DNA of 64,000 nucleotides from the NCBI GenBank assembly GCA_965226925.1, contig CBDDEN010000011.1, positions 1,054,001 to 1,118,000 on the forward strand, given 5' to 3'. The notes under the pieces were generated by a model that saw only the letters and a list, made by a program, of their open reading frames with translations, made no database searches and was not told where the DNA came from. This document shows, one piece after another, positions 17,165 to 26,313 of this stretch. The translations under genes were made by a program, and so were the position numbers. Origin of the DNA: CBDDCX01 sp965226925. Its GTDB lineage: Bacteria > Gemmatimonadota > Gemmatimonadetes > Longimicrobiales > Gaopeijiaceae. How positions within the stretch are numbered: the stretch's first letter is position 1; each line of letters begins with the position of its first letter.

Positions 17165-17469
17165 AGAAGGCTGTTGAAGAAGTACAGTGGGTCGCGCACA
17201 GGGTGCTTGCGCGCGTTCAGGCAAGGAACGACGACGAGTCGTAGCCGAGCTACGGCGAGGAGGAGAGACGCAGCATCAACCGCGCAACCACCCTGTGCCC
17301 AACAGACGAGTTGATATGAGCCTACGTGTTCGTGGGTTGCGGTGGCACGGCCCCATCCCCGTTGTTGGAGCTCCTAACCGTAGCTACGGCTATGGCGTCG
17401 TCGCTCCGCCTAGGGCCTGGGGCCGTGGCATCCGCAACGCGACCCGCTGTACTTCTTCAACAGCCTTCT
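17165..17469. mobile_element. MITE-like element with 32-bp terminal inverted repeats
   Basis: A 305-bp segment bounded by inverted repeats at 17165-17196 and 17438-17469 that match at 31 of 32 positions (ends AGAAGGCTGTTGAAGAAGTA). Flanking CTAG (17163-17166) and CTAA (17467-17470 on the other side) look like an imperfect 4-bp target duplication overlapping the ends. Inside is a second palindrome (CACAGGGTG near 17198 and its complement near 17290), and no transposase; the 94-codon frame inside has no coding character. The end sequence resembles those of some IS1182-like transposons, from memory. It lies in the only sizeable gap between the rhodanese and nrdJ genes and may provide the nrdJ 3' end. 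Confidence 0.75.
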
Positions 17470-17500
17470 AAGGTCGTTCAGTGCACGAAGATGGCTTCCA

Positions 17501-20020
17501 TCACCCGCACTCGCTGTAGCCGCAGACGTGGCATTTGACACAGCCCTCCTCGAAGGACAGCTGCCCGGCTCCGCACTCGGGGCAGCTACCGAAGAAGTTG
17601 TTGTGGTGTACGTGGTCCGACACCGGCTTCGCCTGGGCGCCTGCGACGCCCGAAACCACCTCGAGCGGCAGGGTCTCCTGCACTCCGTCTTTCTCCGCCA
17701 TGTACTTCTCGAGCGCCTGTCCGATGGCGTCGGGCAGAGACAGCACTTTGTTAGGGCCCACGCCCACGGCGCGATCCGACGATATGCCGCGAAGCTGATC
17801 TCGCACCGCCGGAATCGGGATGCCGGAACGAAGCGCCAGGGAGATGAGACGTCCGACCGCCTCGGCATCCGCCGTTGCGGCCCCTCCGGCCTTACCGAGC
17901 GTGCAGAAGACCTCGAATGCCCGTCCGTCTTCGTCTTCGTTGATGGTCACATAGCAGTCGCCGAGAGGCGAACTCATCTTCACGGTGCGTCCCCGGAGCA
18001 TCGCGGGACGCTGCCGCTTGTGCCGCCCAGCGGCGGCGGTGAGGTCCTGCTCCATCTGGTCCCGATGGACCTGCTCCAACTCCACACGGAGTCCGTGCAG
18101 CGACTCGCGAGCGTCGGCCAGCAACTGTTCGAGCTCGGCGACCTCGTGGCTGCCGTCGCCGCTCTCGGACTGCTCCGTCTTACCGGTGGACAGGACCTGG
18201 CCGGCCCTGGATCCGTCGCGGTACACGGTCACGCCTTTGCAGTGGAGCTCGTAAGCGAGCTGGTAGATCTGCCTGACGTCCTCCTCGGTGGCCTCCGCGG
18301 GGAAGTTCGTGGTCTTGGAGATTGCCGAATCGGTGTGCTCCTGAAACGCCGCCTGCATGCGCACATGCCATTCGGGCGTGATGTCGTGCGCCGTCTTGAA
18401 GACCGCCTTTACCTCCACCGGGACCTCGTCGAGGTGGATGTGGCCCTCCTCCGCGATCCGGGTCATGAGCTCCTGGGAGTACCAACCTTCTGCCTGGGCC
18501 CGAGCCACGAAGTCGGGGTTGACGTCCGGCATCAGCGCACCGGCCTGATTGCGCATGAACGCAACGGCGAATATCGGCTCGATGCCGCCGGAACACCCGG
18601 CGAAGATGGAGATCGTGCCCGTTGGAGCCACAGTGGTGAGGTTGCAGTTACGAAGTCGACGCTCGGGCCGAATGCGCCGTCCCTCCGCGTCGCGGGCACA
18701 GGAGTCGTCCGGGCCCCAGATCGACTCCTCCCACGCCGGGAAGGGCCCGCGGCTCTCGGCCAGCCTCTCCGAGGCGTTTCGGGACTCCTCGTTCAGGAAG
18801 CCCATGACCTTCCGACCCATCTCGACGCCCTCGGGCGTGTCGTAGGGAATGCCCAGCTTGATAAGCATGTCTGCCCAGCCCATGACACCGAGGCCGATGC
18901 GTCGAATCGTCTGAGCCAACTCCATAATGGCCGGCAGAGGATACCGGTTCGCGTCGATGACGTTGTCCAGGAAGTGGGTCGACAACGCTACCGTTTGGCG
19001 CAGACCGTCCCAATCGATCATGTCGGAAGGATGCGAGTCCGCGGCGGCGTCCTCGTTGACGAACTTCGCCAGGTTGATGCTCCCGAGATTACAGACGTCG
19101 TACGGGAGCAGCGGCTGCTCTCCGCACGGGTTCGTGGCCTCGTAGGACCCGAGCTTCGGAACCGGATTGAAGGCGTTGGCCCGGTCGATGAAGAAGGTGC
19201 CGGGCTCGCCGGTCTTCCAGGCGCCGTGCACGATCATGTCGAAGATCTCACGGGCGCTCTCGTGCCCGACCACTTCCCCACTCCTCGGACTCACCAGGTC
19301 ATAGCTGGCGTCGCTGCGGACGGCCTCCATGAAGGCATCGGTGAGGGCGACCGAGATGTTGAAGTTCGTGATCTGCGACGTGTCGTCCTTGCAGGTGATG
19401 AACGACCGGATATCCGGGTGATCCACCCTCAGGATCCCCATGTTCGCGCCGCGCCTCGTCCCACCCTGCTTCACGACTTCGGTGCTGGCATCGTAGAGCT
19501 TCATGAAGGACACGGGCCCGGAAGCTACGCCCATGGTGGAGCGGACCTGGGATCCGGTCGTGCGCAGCCGTGAGAAGGAGAAACCCGTGCCCCCGCCCGA
19601 TTGGTGCACGAGGGCCATAGACTTGAGCGTGTCGTAGATACCGCTGGAGCCGTTCGACAGGGCATCGTCGACGGGAAGGACAAAACACGCCGAGAGCTGA
19701 CCCAGCGGTCGACCCGCGTTCATGAGCGTGGGCGAGTTCGGCTCGAACTTGCCGGTGGTCATGAGATCGTAGAACTGACGCGCAAGCTCCCCAACGGCAG
19801 CATCCGACGCGCCGTATCCCTCGTCTGCGGCAGCGATCACGCTGGCCACCCGCCAGAACATCGTCTCGGGCTCTTCGATCGGAGTGCCGTGCTCGTTCTT
19901 CTTCAGGTAACGCTTTGCCAAAACGATACGGGCGTTGTCCGAAAGATCCGCCGGAGGAACGTCATCCGGGACCACGTCATCGAAGAGCCACGCGTCGCCT
20001 GAGGGAGAGCCCTGCTTCAT
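17501..20020 (-). CDS. nrdJ: Class II (adenosylcobalamin-dependent) ribonucleotide reductase
   Basis: An 839-residue NrdJ. Catalytic residues are visible: C112 in LSACFVLPV, N297/C299/E301 in NPCGEQPLLPYDVC and C310 in the same motif, plus HQSGGGTGFSFSRLR and GGTRRGANMGIL. The C-terminus carries the zinc-ribbon of this subclass, CPECGAGQ and CHVCGYSECG, thought to hold the redox-shuttle cysteines. It reduces ribonucleotides to deoxyribonucleotides using B12, with no need for oxygen. ATG 20020. No cobalamin riboswitch is evident upstream; a weak NrdR-box candidate is listed separately. It is the only RNR gene in the window. Confidence 0.96.
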   Translation of the reverse strand: MKQGSPSGDAWLFDDVVPDDVPPADLSDNARIVLAKRYLKKNEHGTPIEEPETMFWRVASVIAAADEGYGASDAAVGELARQFYDLMTTGKFEPNSPTLMNAGRPLGQLSACFVLPVDDALSNGSSGIYDTLKSMALVHQSGGGTGFSFSRLRTTGSQVRSTMGVASGPVSFMKLYDASTEVVKQGGTRRGANMGILRVDHPDIRSFITCKDDTSQITNFNISVALTDAFMEAVRSDASYDLVSPRSGEVVGHESAREIFDMIVHGAWKTGEPGTFFIDRANAFNPVPKLGSYEATNPCGEQPLLPYDVCNLGSINLAKFVNEDAAADSHPSDMIDWDGLRQTVALSTHFLDNVIDANRYPLPAIMELAQTIRRIGLGVMGWADMLIKLGIPYDTPEGVEMGRKVMGFLNEESRNASERLAESRGPFPAWEESIWGPDDSCARDAEGRRIRPERRLRNCNLTTVAPTGTISIFAGCSGGIEPIFAVAFMRNQAGALMPDVNPDFVARAQAEGWYSQELMTRIAEEGHIHLDEVPVEVKAVFKTAHDITPEWHVRMQAAFQEHTDSAISKTTNFPAEATEEDVRQIYQLAYELHCKGVTVYRDGSRAGQVLSTGKTEQSESGDGSHEVAELEQLLADARESLHGLRVELEQVHRDQMEQDLTAAAGRHKRQRPAMLRGRTVKMSSPLGDCYVTINEDEDGRAFEVFCTLGKAGGAATADAEAVGRLISLALRSGIPIPAVRDQLRGISSDRAVGVGPNKVLSLPDAIGQALEKYMAEKDGVQETLPLEVVSGVAGAQAKPVSDHVHHNNFFGSCPECGAGQLSFEEGCVKCHVCGYSECG

Positions 20021-20368
20021 TCCGCTCTTACTCCATCGATCGAATGTGGGAAGTCAGTGGAAACACGACGCCTCGACCGTTGAAAAACGGCAATACGAGG
20101 CTCCGCCATTGCGGTTGTATGTGGAAAAGTCCCCTGGGTACCACGAAATCTTGAGGTATCCCCAACGTACACCCCCTATATCTTGTGGTCAAGAGTTTTT
20201 CACGTCGACGGGCTCAGACCACCCGATCTGGCCGATTCCGCCCCCGATACGGCGGCGCCATACGGCGTGACGGTGGTCGTCGGAGTTGGAAACGGCGCCG
20301 GTTTGGCCCTATCTTGCCACCCGTCGAATGTGGGCGAGCCTCAGCCGCGTCACGGGGGAGATCTACGA
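20021..20368. other. Intergenic region between nrdJ and a small membrane protein gene
   Basis: About 350 bases between divergent genes. It is less GC-rich than its surroundings and should contain both promoters. I see one NrdR-box-like site (20173-20188). The frame that stays open in front of the small membrane protein lacks coding character. Confidence 0.55.
20173..20188 (-). promoter_or_regulatory. Candidate NrdR box upstream of nrdJ
   Basis: On the minus strand CCACAAGATATAGGGG matches about 11 of 16 positions of the NrdR-box consensus (ACACWATATATWGTGT type). It lies about 155 bases upstream of the nrdJ start. NrdR boxes usually come as pairs a fixed number of helical turns apart; I could not see a good second copy, so this is weak. 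Confidence 0.25.
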
Positions 20369-20734
20369 GTGAGAAGTCTACGCAGGGCCATGGAGTTGGG
20401 GCTTCCCCTTCTCGGGATGGTGATCGTGTTCGCCGCGGTCCTCTTCGTCCCCCCGAGCGACCTCCAGCTCCAGATTGTTGTCGTCCTGGTGGGGGTCTTG
20501 ATGTTGGAGGCCGGGGTTTGGGGCCTCACAGGCCGAATCCTCCCTAACGAGCGCACGTACTCGGCGCTCCGCGACGAGGGTGACCACTTCATCGACCTCA
20601 TTCGAAACCTCAATGCGGCAGCGGTGGCGAGAGAGGCCGGAGTGAACGGGAGCGATCAGCGCTTCGACGAGGCACTCGCCGCGATGCACCTGTCCGCGGA
20701 CCGCATGGCGGAGTTGGCCGGGAAAGAGAGTTGA
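20369..20734 (+). CDS. Small membrane protein of unknown function
   Basis: I start at GTG 20369, which follows GGGGGAG with good spacing; the longer frame from 20183 has no coding character. The 121-residue product has a basic start (VRSLRRAMELG), two hydrophobic segments (about residues 9-28 and 35-53: LPLLGMVIVFAAVLFV and IVVVLVGVLMLEAGVWGL) and a soluble C-terminal tail with helical, acidic character (RDEGDHFIDLIRNLNAAA). I do not recognise a family. It is divergent from nrdJ and convergent with the large peptidase gene. Confidence 0.65.
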   Translation: MRSLRRAMELGLPLLGMVIVFAAVLFVPPSDLQLQIVVVLVGVLMLEAGVWGLTGRILPNERTYSALRDEGDHFIDLIRNLNAAAVAREAGVNGSDQRFDEALAAMHLSADRMAELAGKES

Positions 20735-20749
20735 TCCGGGAGGCCGGGT

Positions 20750-23700
20750 TCAGAAGGCCGTTCCCAGACGTAGGTACAGCGGGTCGTCCTCTTCATCGTT
20801 CAGCGTAAGGGCCCCGCCGAATCTCAAGAACCACCGTGTGTTGAAGAGCGCGAGGACCGAGACCTGAAGTTCGGCCCCGACCGCACCCAACGTAGGTCTA
20901 CGCGGTTCGACCTTTTCGATGACCGGATTGGAGTCTCCCCAGGCGTTCCCTCCGTCCACGAACAACGCGCCGCTCACCCGGTCCACATGCAGTGGGAAGA
21001 ACCTCCAACCTCGGTGTACGTTGAGAATCGGGAACCGGTACTCCGCGGATGCCGTCCACGCGTAACGCCCCGAGCGCTGACCCGTGAAGTATCCCCTCAC
21101 GGGAAAGAGCAGCGGGGTCCCGCCGAAAAGCTCGAGCCCGGTCAGGTCCTCGGTTTGCCCTTGCGCTCCCCCGACATCGAAGTGATACCCGTTCGCTCCG
21201 GGGCCGACCGCGCCCCCGGCCGAGGCTCGCCAGGCGATTACATGGCGTGAGAAGCCCGGGCCGGCGAATGCCCGGTACCCCCTGATCTGGCCAGATACTT
21301 CCCGGACACCCCGATCCCTGCCGTAGACCCCGCGCAGGGAGGTCGGCATCGAGAGTTCGTGGCGCGCCCGTAATCGAAGGAAGCCCCCGATCCCCGCCTC
21401 TGCCGTCGTGGAGAAGGCGAAGGACCGGGCATTACTGAAAGAAAGCGTGGCCGCGACTTCGCCCTGCCTGTGGTCCGGTCGGGCGAGGGTGAACGCACTC
21501 GCACCGAGGTTCTCATCGAGAATGTCGAGGCGCTCCCAGATATGCGCCGCGGAAAACGACACGGACGTACGCGTCCGCATCCGTTGACGGACCAGGGTCA
21601 GCGCGCCCCTGAGCGCACGTTCCCGATCGGCGATGAACACGGGCAGCGTGTCGCCGGGCTCCGCCTCGTAATCGAACGGACCCGTGACGTTGTGGTCCTG
21701 TCCGAAAGCGAGCCCGAGGAAGGGATTGCCACGGCCGGAATAGGCGTACGAGAGATCGATATCGGTGCGGCTGTCCCGTCGAAACACGCCCTCGGCCGCG
21801 TATGAATGCCGTCCGACCAGGTCCTGCCCCTCGATCCGTGCACCGAAGCCGGGCCTGAGCACCTCGGTATCCTCACGCCTGACGCTTGATCTGTAGATCG
21901 GATCCCACGAGCGAGGCGCGAGGGTCTGGAGGGCGCGATACGGCCTCATCTCACCCGACACCTGCCGCTCGAAGAGCTCCGAGGCCCTCTCGCCCCCACG
22001 TGCGAAGCCCGCCTTCATGGGGAACGGAGCGAACCAGGAGTCCGGATCGAAGCGAATGCGCTCCACGTCCCAACCGTGTGCGTGGTAGCTCGAGAAGTAG
22101 ATCCAAGCGCCCGCGGGATCCACGTCGGGATAGGCGCTCCCGCCGACCATGTTCGTGACCTGGCGGAGTGGTCCCGGCGCCCCCGAAACGGGATCGACGT
22201 CAGCGGAGTAGAGGTTCGGAATCCCGCTTCGGTCGGACGACCAGAGGAGACGGCGACTGTCCGGCGTCCAGGTGGCCGCCTGATCCGTTGCCCGGTCTCG
22301 GGTGACCCGGTGGACGACCTCGCCATCGGGGTCGAGCAAGACCAGGTCGTAGAAGGCCCCGGGGGTCCAACGCGACGCTGCGATCCACCGGCCGTCGGGA
22401 GACCAACTCGGGAAAGCCCAGTGTGTGGTCGCCTCGAAGCCGATGACGGGCTCGACGGCTCCGGTCGAGAGGTCCACGCGCACGAGTCGGTTGGTCCCTT
22501 CGCCGTCCTGCACGGCCACGGCGTACCGGCCGTCCGGTGAGGCGGTGGGGTGAGCCAAGCGCGCTCCCCGCGTCACCCAATGCTCGTTCCCGGCCATATC
22601 GACGCGCACCAGGTCGGACCGGATGCGGTATGGGTCCGTGAACTCCTCTTCGGCCACCAGGATGTCTCCGTTCGGAAGCCAGGTCCAGTCCGCGACGCTG
22701 TTGACGCGTGTCAGCTTCCGGGAGTCGGTGCCGTCGAGCCGCGCCACCCGTAGCTGGATGTCGCTGCGGCCGTCGGAGCGAAGGTAGGCGACGCGCGTGC
22801 CGTCGGGTGAGACCTCCGGGAACAACGCCCTGCGCCCGTCCCGGGCTATGGGCTCCGCCTGCGTGAGAGTTGCTCGGGCAGCAAGCGAATCCACCTGCGC
22901 ACGGTAGCGGACCTCGAGCTCCTCCTGCCAGGAAGACCAAACCTCCGCGAAGCCGACGCCGAAGGCATCCTTCGCGCCCGAGTCGACACGCCACGGGACG
23001 ATTTGGCTGGCGATGGCATCGACGAACTCACCCATGCGCTCCTCGCCGTAGGCGCCCAGCATGTAGTCCAGGAAAGAAGCGCCGTACACGTATACGCGAC
23101 TGCCGGCCGGCCAGTTGGGCGAGCGGCCCGAGACCTGATCCAGGCTCTCGAAACGGCCCGCGAGGATCGCCGTGCGGAGGACCATGTCGTGATAGCTCCC
23201 GTTCACCCTCCCGGACTCGGTGAGCGCCGACTCGTAGTAGGTGGCCGCACCCTCGCCGATCCACGCCGGCACGTCGTAGCTGGGAAAGGCCGGCCAGTCG
23301 GCCGAAGTGCGTCCCAACACCGTCCTCACCACGCTACCCAGGGGGCCGGTGTGGTCGAGGTGGAAGACGTGTACCAGCTCATGGGTGACCACCGTCTCGA
23401 GCCATTCGTCGAAGTGGGTGGAGTTGAAGCCCTCCATGGGAGGCCGGACGAATACCGTGATCCGTTTGTACGGGAGCGCGTTCGCGAAGCCGTTGCTTTG
23501 GTCGGCGTGGTCGGTCACCAGGAGTTCGATCCGACCACCTCGCGGCTCGAGGAACCTCTCGCTCAGCCGCTCGTAGGCACGCTCGGCGCGCTCTCCGGCC
23601 CTCCTGGAGAGCATCTCGAGTTCGGCCGGAAACGTGACGCGGAAGTGCTCCGTCTCGAGGCTTCGCCAGTCCTCGTCGGGCGGCACCTGCGCGGCGGCGG

Positions 23701-23764
23701 CGCTGGCACAAAGCGCGGCGAGGACCACCGAACAGAGCGCGGTCCTCTCGGGCAGGCCGATCAC
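20750..23764 (-). CDS. Exported gluzincin peptidase fused to a TolB-like propeller and a C-terminal beta-barrel
   Basis: A 1004-residue protein in one frame with a signal peptide (to about AAAAAQ, residue 26). Residues 35-290 form a peptidase-MA-like domain: HELVH at 128-132 supplies two zinc histidines and the catalytic Glu, and GEGAATYYES (E171) a likely third ligand. Residues about 300-600 are WD40/PD40 blades: PEVSPDGTRVAYLRSDG, PTASPDGRYAVA, PSWSPDGRWIA, TWTPDSRRLLWSSD. Residues about 640-1004 are amphipathic strands ending in YLRLGTAF, with GALFVDGGNAWGD, a stretch reminiscent of Omp85/BamA-type barrels. It probably sits in the outer membrane with the peptidase and propeller outside or in the periplasm. 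The substrate is unknown. The triple combination is unusual. Confidence 0.8.
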   Translation of the reverse strand: MIGLPERTALCSVVLAALCASAAAAQVPPDEDWRSLETEHFRVTFPAELEMLSRRAGERAERAYERLSERFLEPRGGRIELLVTDHADQSNGFANALPYKRITVFVRPPMEGFNSTHFDEWLETVVTHELVHVFHLDHTGPLGSVVRTVLGRTSADWPAFPSYDVPAWIGEGAATYYESALTESGRVNGSYHDMVLRTAILAGRFESLDQVSGRSPNWPAGSRVYVYGASFLDYMLGAYGEERMGEFVDAIASQIVPWRVDSGAKDAFGVGFAEVWSSWQEELEVRYRAQVDSLAARATLTQAEPIARDGRRALFPEVSPDGTRVAYLRSDGRSDIQLRVARLDGTDSRKLTRVNSVADWTWLPNGDILVAEEEFTDPYRIRSDLVRVDMAGNEHWVTRGARLAHPTASPDGRYAVAVQDGEGTNRLVRVDLSTGAVEPVIGFEATTHWAFPSWSPDGRWIAASRWTPGAFYDLVLLDPDGEVVHRVTRDRATDQAATWTPDSRRLLWSSDRSGIPNLYSADVDPVSGAPGPLRQVTNMVGGSAYPDVDPAGAWIYFSSYHAHGWDVERIRFDPDSWFAPFPMKAGFARGGERASELFERQVSGEMRPYRALQTLAPRSWDPIYRSSVRREDTEVLRPGFGARIEGQDLVGRHSYAAEGVFRRDSRTDIDLSYAYSGRGNPFLGLAFGQDHNVTGPFDYEAEPGDTLPVFIADRERALRGALTLVRQRMRTRTSVSFSAAHIWERLDILDENLGASAFTLARPDHRQGEVAATLSFSNARSFAFSTTAEAGIGGFLRLRARHELSMPTSLRGVYGRDRGVREVSGQIRGYRAFAGPGFSRHVIAWRASAGGAVGPGANGYHFDVGGAQGQTEDLTGLELFGGTPLLFPVRGYFTGQRSGRYAWTASAEYRFPILNVHRGWRFFPLHVDRVSGALFVDGGNAWGDSNPVIEKVEPRRPTLGAVGAELQVSVLALFNTRWFLRFGGALTLNDEEDDPLYLRLGTAF

Positions 23765-23879
23765 GGCAACCCTCCGACCTTGTCAAACGGCGTCGTCGTC
23801 ATCACCCTTCGATCAGTGTTGCGCTACCGATGGTAAACAGGGCACCACGGCCTCCTTCGATCACCTCGAGCCGTTTGGC

Positions 23880-24509
23880 ATGAGCGAACCGTCCAAGAAC
23901 GTCTGGTACCACGTGGGCTACGCGCTGGAAGCGGCGCGCCAGCTCGCTCCGGCCCCAAAGAAGGTAAGTAAGAAGGCGGCCAAGCCCGACGCGGCCGATG
24001 TGCCATCGGCGGTCGACCAGCTCCTCACCGTCGGTAGCGGAGCCGTGGCTCACAAACTGATCTCGGCGTTGTCCGGAGGCCAACCCGGGACTCTGCGCTT
24101 GGCTCGGGCCGCGCTCGCCGGCGCCGGCGCCGCCTTCGTCTTGAGCCTGTTGCGCAACACGAACGGATCGTCCGAGGACGGCACGGCTCCGGATCCGGCT
24201 CTCGAGCTCCTGATCGGCGCGGGGCGCGGGATTCTGTACGGCTCCATGGTGGAACCCCGCCTGCCGGGCTCACCCGTCTTGCGCGGCGCCACGTTCGGGA
24301 TCATCGAGTACGTCGCCTCGCCCATGGGCGGCCTCGACGGCATCCTCGGTGCCGCGAGCCCCCGTCGCACCATGCCCGTACTGTCGCTTCTCTTCGCCAC
24401 CGACGAAGCTCCGAGCGGATCCCTGTCGCAGCACGTGGCATTCGGCGCGGCGCTCGGGCTACTCTACGGGGACGGGAGAGCGAGAAGGGGCAGGCGCGAG
24501 CCCGTGTAA
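23880..24509 (+). CDS. Hypothetical protein, Ala/Gly-rich, possibly membrane-associated
   Basis: A 209-residue product from ATG 23880 (MSEPSKNVWYHVGYALE). The frame is open upstream but that part lies over the promoter region of the divergent peptidase gene. It shows a Lys-rich patch (KKVSKKAAK), then hydrophobic Ala/Gly helices (AALAGAGAAFVLSLL, LLIGAGRGILYGSMV, GLLYG). These resemble glycine-zipper membrane segments. I do not recognise a family. Its last 46 bases overlap the end of the convergent GT-C gene. Confidence 0.6.
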   Translation: MSEPSKNVWYHVGYALEAARQLAPAPKKVSKKAAKPDAADVPSAVDQLLTVGSGAVAHKLISALSGGQPGTLRLARAALAGAGAAFVLSLLRNTNGSSEDGTAPDPALELLIGAGRGILYGSMVEPRLPGSPVLRGATFGIIEYVASPMGGLDGILGAASPRRTMPVLSLLFATDEAPSGSLSQHVAFGAALGLLYGDGRARRGRREPV

Positions 24510-26233
24510 GGAGGCAGGCTCCTCGGCTGGTCCCTCAGCATCCCTTCCGGACATTGGCCGATCCCGGCCTCTCCGCCTTCTGCCGACGCACCACCGTCTT
24601 CGGCGCCCGTGTCCGGTTCCCCGAGGATTCCGAAGATCTGTGTCGGAGCCTCTCCCCTACCCACGCCCACGAGTCCACAGAACGCCGCCGGCCGAGCCAT
24701 CAGCACGGGCGCCACATACGCGGCGCCCAACCGGTCCACCCGGTCGAGCACCACGTAGGAAACCCCGGCCGCCGGGGCTTCCCGGAAGAACCGGTCCGGG
24801 TCGGGGCTCAGGGGATAGGTCCGACTCCTCACACCCGAGAGCGTGTAGAAGATCCGTGGCTTGCGGGTGAACACGCTGGCCCCCTCCGGGGCGTTCTCTC
24901 CCAACCATCGGGCCGCAAGAACGAACTCCTGAAAAGGCTCGCCATAACAGGCGAACGGACCGGCGGCCCGCACCGCTTCACGGCACGACGCCGCGCGACG
25001 CGTGGCGTCGTTCCAGCCGCGGACCGAAGGCACGACCAGAAGGGAGGCGGCGACCAGACCCGTCAGGAGCGGAGCTCTCGCGTGGACCCGCCCCGCCCCG
25101 GCCAGGAGCGCCTCCCCCGAGTAGAAAAGCAGGAGCGGATAGAGCGGCAGAGCGAAGCGGTCCCCGGACCAGACCGCGGGCCAGAGCAGAATCAAGCCGA
25201 AGTAGAGAGGAAGGAACAACTCCGCCACCGTCACGTCCTCCCGAACGCGCCGGAACCACCCCACCACCGCCGTCCCCACCAGAACAACACCGAGCACGGT
25301 CAAAGGCACGCCGGACCAGGGCGTCAGCCCACCCGGCACGTGCGAGAACACGTAACCTTGGAAGTTGTCGAAGACGCGGCGGACCAGGTCGCCGACTCCG
25401 GCGGTGCCGAGATCGGGCCGGTACGGATCGATGAGCCAGAACTCGGAGATGTACTGGGCCTTTCCCGAACTCCGGGTGCGCAGCCACCACGCGACGCTGG
25501 GCATCGCAAACGCCACGATGAACCCGCCCAGCGACTTCCAGCGGCGTGCGAGCCCGAGCGCGCCCCCCACGGCCAGCACCAGCGGCAGCCCGGCCGTGCG
25601 GGTGAAGGTCGCCAGAATGGCCATGAGGCAGCCCGCGGCAATCCAGACGTGGTCACGGGCTCCTTCGCGAGAGGGATCGGCCTCGGTCGGACGGTCCTTC
25701 CCCGGCCATCGAGTTCCGACCGCGTTCGCCCGCTGGAAGGCCCAGAGGCAACCCAGGGTCAGAGCCAGGAAGAGGGGGTCGGAGAGGATCCAGTTGCTCG
25801 ACCACAGCAGCGCCGGCGAAAGGGCCAACACGGCGGCCACGCCGGTGGCAAGTCCCGACCCATGTCGGTCCCTCACCCAGCCGAACGACAGAGCCACCGA
25901 CGCCGTGATCAGAAATACGGAGAGCAGCTTGAATGAGAGCCAGGCCTGGGCGCCCAGCAGCATCGCCACGGCCAGGAGCGCGGGATAGAGCGGGGGGTAT
26001 TTCGTGTGCGGGAGCTGGGCGGGGTCCCACGCTTCAATGTACCCCTGGCCTGTGGCCAGAGAGTGGGCGAGCGAGATATAACCGGCGTTGTCGCCCCCGG
26101 TGTGGGGGGCGGGGTTGAGAGCGGGGAGGGCGATGGCGAGGTGGGCGATCGCCACCACAAGGAGGATCGACCAGGTCGGAAGGGGGCGTCCGCCCGTTCC
26201 GTCGCGCGCCCCCCCCTCGGCCGGCTTGCTCAC
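24464..26233 (-). CDS. GT-C family membrane glycosyltransferase (ArnT/PMT-like)
   Basis: A 589-residue polytopic protein. After the first helix (WSILLVVAIAHLAIALP) comes a loop with GGDNAGYISLAHSLATGQGY and KYPPLYPALLA, the donor-site layout of dolichyl/undecaprenyl-phosphate sugar-dependent GT-C enzymes. About ten more hydrophobic helices follow, then a periplasmic C-terminal domain (residues about 440-589, including VFTRKPRIFYTLSGVRSRTYPL) typical of ArnT/PMT-like proteins. It would add a sugar from a lipid carrier to a protein or lipid on the periplasmic side. It looks like a paralogue of the truncated gene at the left edge. Its end overlaps the hypothetical gene on the other strand. Confidence 0.82.
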   Translation of the reverse strand: MSKPAEGGARDGTGGRPLPTWSILLVVAIAHLAIALPALNPAPHTGGDNAGYISLAHSLATGQGYIEAWDPAQLPHTKYPPLYPALLAVAMLLGAQAWLSFKLLSVFLITASVALSFGWVRDRHGSGLATGVAAVLALSPALLWSSNWILSDPLFLALTLGCLWAFQRANAVGTRWPGKDRPTEADPSREGARDHVWIAAGCLMAILATFTRTAGLPLVLAVGGALGLARRWKSLGGFIVAFAMPSVAWWLRTRSSGKAQYISEFWLIDPYRPDLGTAGVGDLVRRVFDNFQGYVFSHVPGGLTPWSGVPLTVLGVVLVGTAVVGWFRRVREDVTVAELFLPLYFGLILLWPAVWSGDRFALPLYPLLLFYSGEALLAGAGRVHARAPLLTGLVAASLLVVPSVRGWNDATRRAASCREAVRAAGPFACYGEPFQEFVLAARWLGENAPEGASVFTRKPRIFYTLSGVRSRTYPLSPDPDRFFREAPAAGVSYVVLDRVDRLGAAYVAPVLMARPAAFCGLVGVGRGEAPTQIFGILGEPDTGAEDGGASAEGGEAGIGQCPEGMLRDQPRSLPPYTGSRLPLLALPSP

Positions 26234-26313
26234 AGGTATACCGGAGTCACGGAGCTCACGGGCATACCGGGGGCGTGATGGTGCTCATGGGCGTACCGGG
26301 GGTGCGACGGTGC

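Noticed and set aside
17187..17471. 94-codon frame inside the MITE-like element
   Set aside because: It spans the terminal repeat and inner palindrome, has no ribosome-binding site and no protein-like features.
17528..19573. 681-codon open frame on the plus strand
   Set aside because: It is antisense to the well-supported nrdJ gene; GC-rich third positions keep the opposite frame open. The translation has no recognisable domain.
20021..20368. Cobalamin riboswitch before the B12-dependent RNR gene
   Set aside because: I looked for the conserved B12-box and surrounding helices and saw none; the region is also short.
24554..25936. 460-codon plus-strand frame
   Set aside because: Antisense shadow of the GT-C gene; charged, low-complexity translation without a domain.
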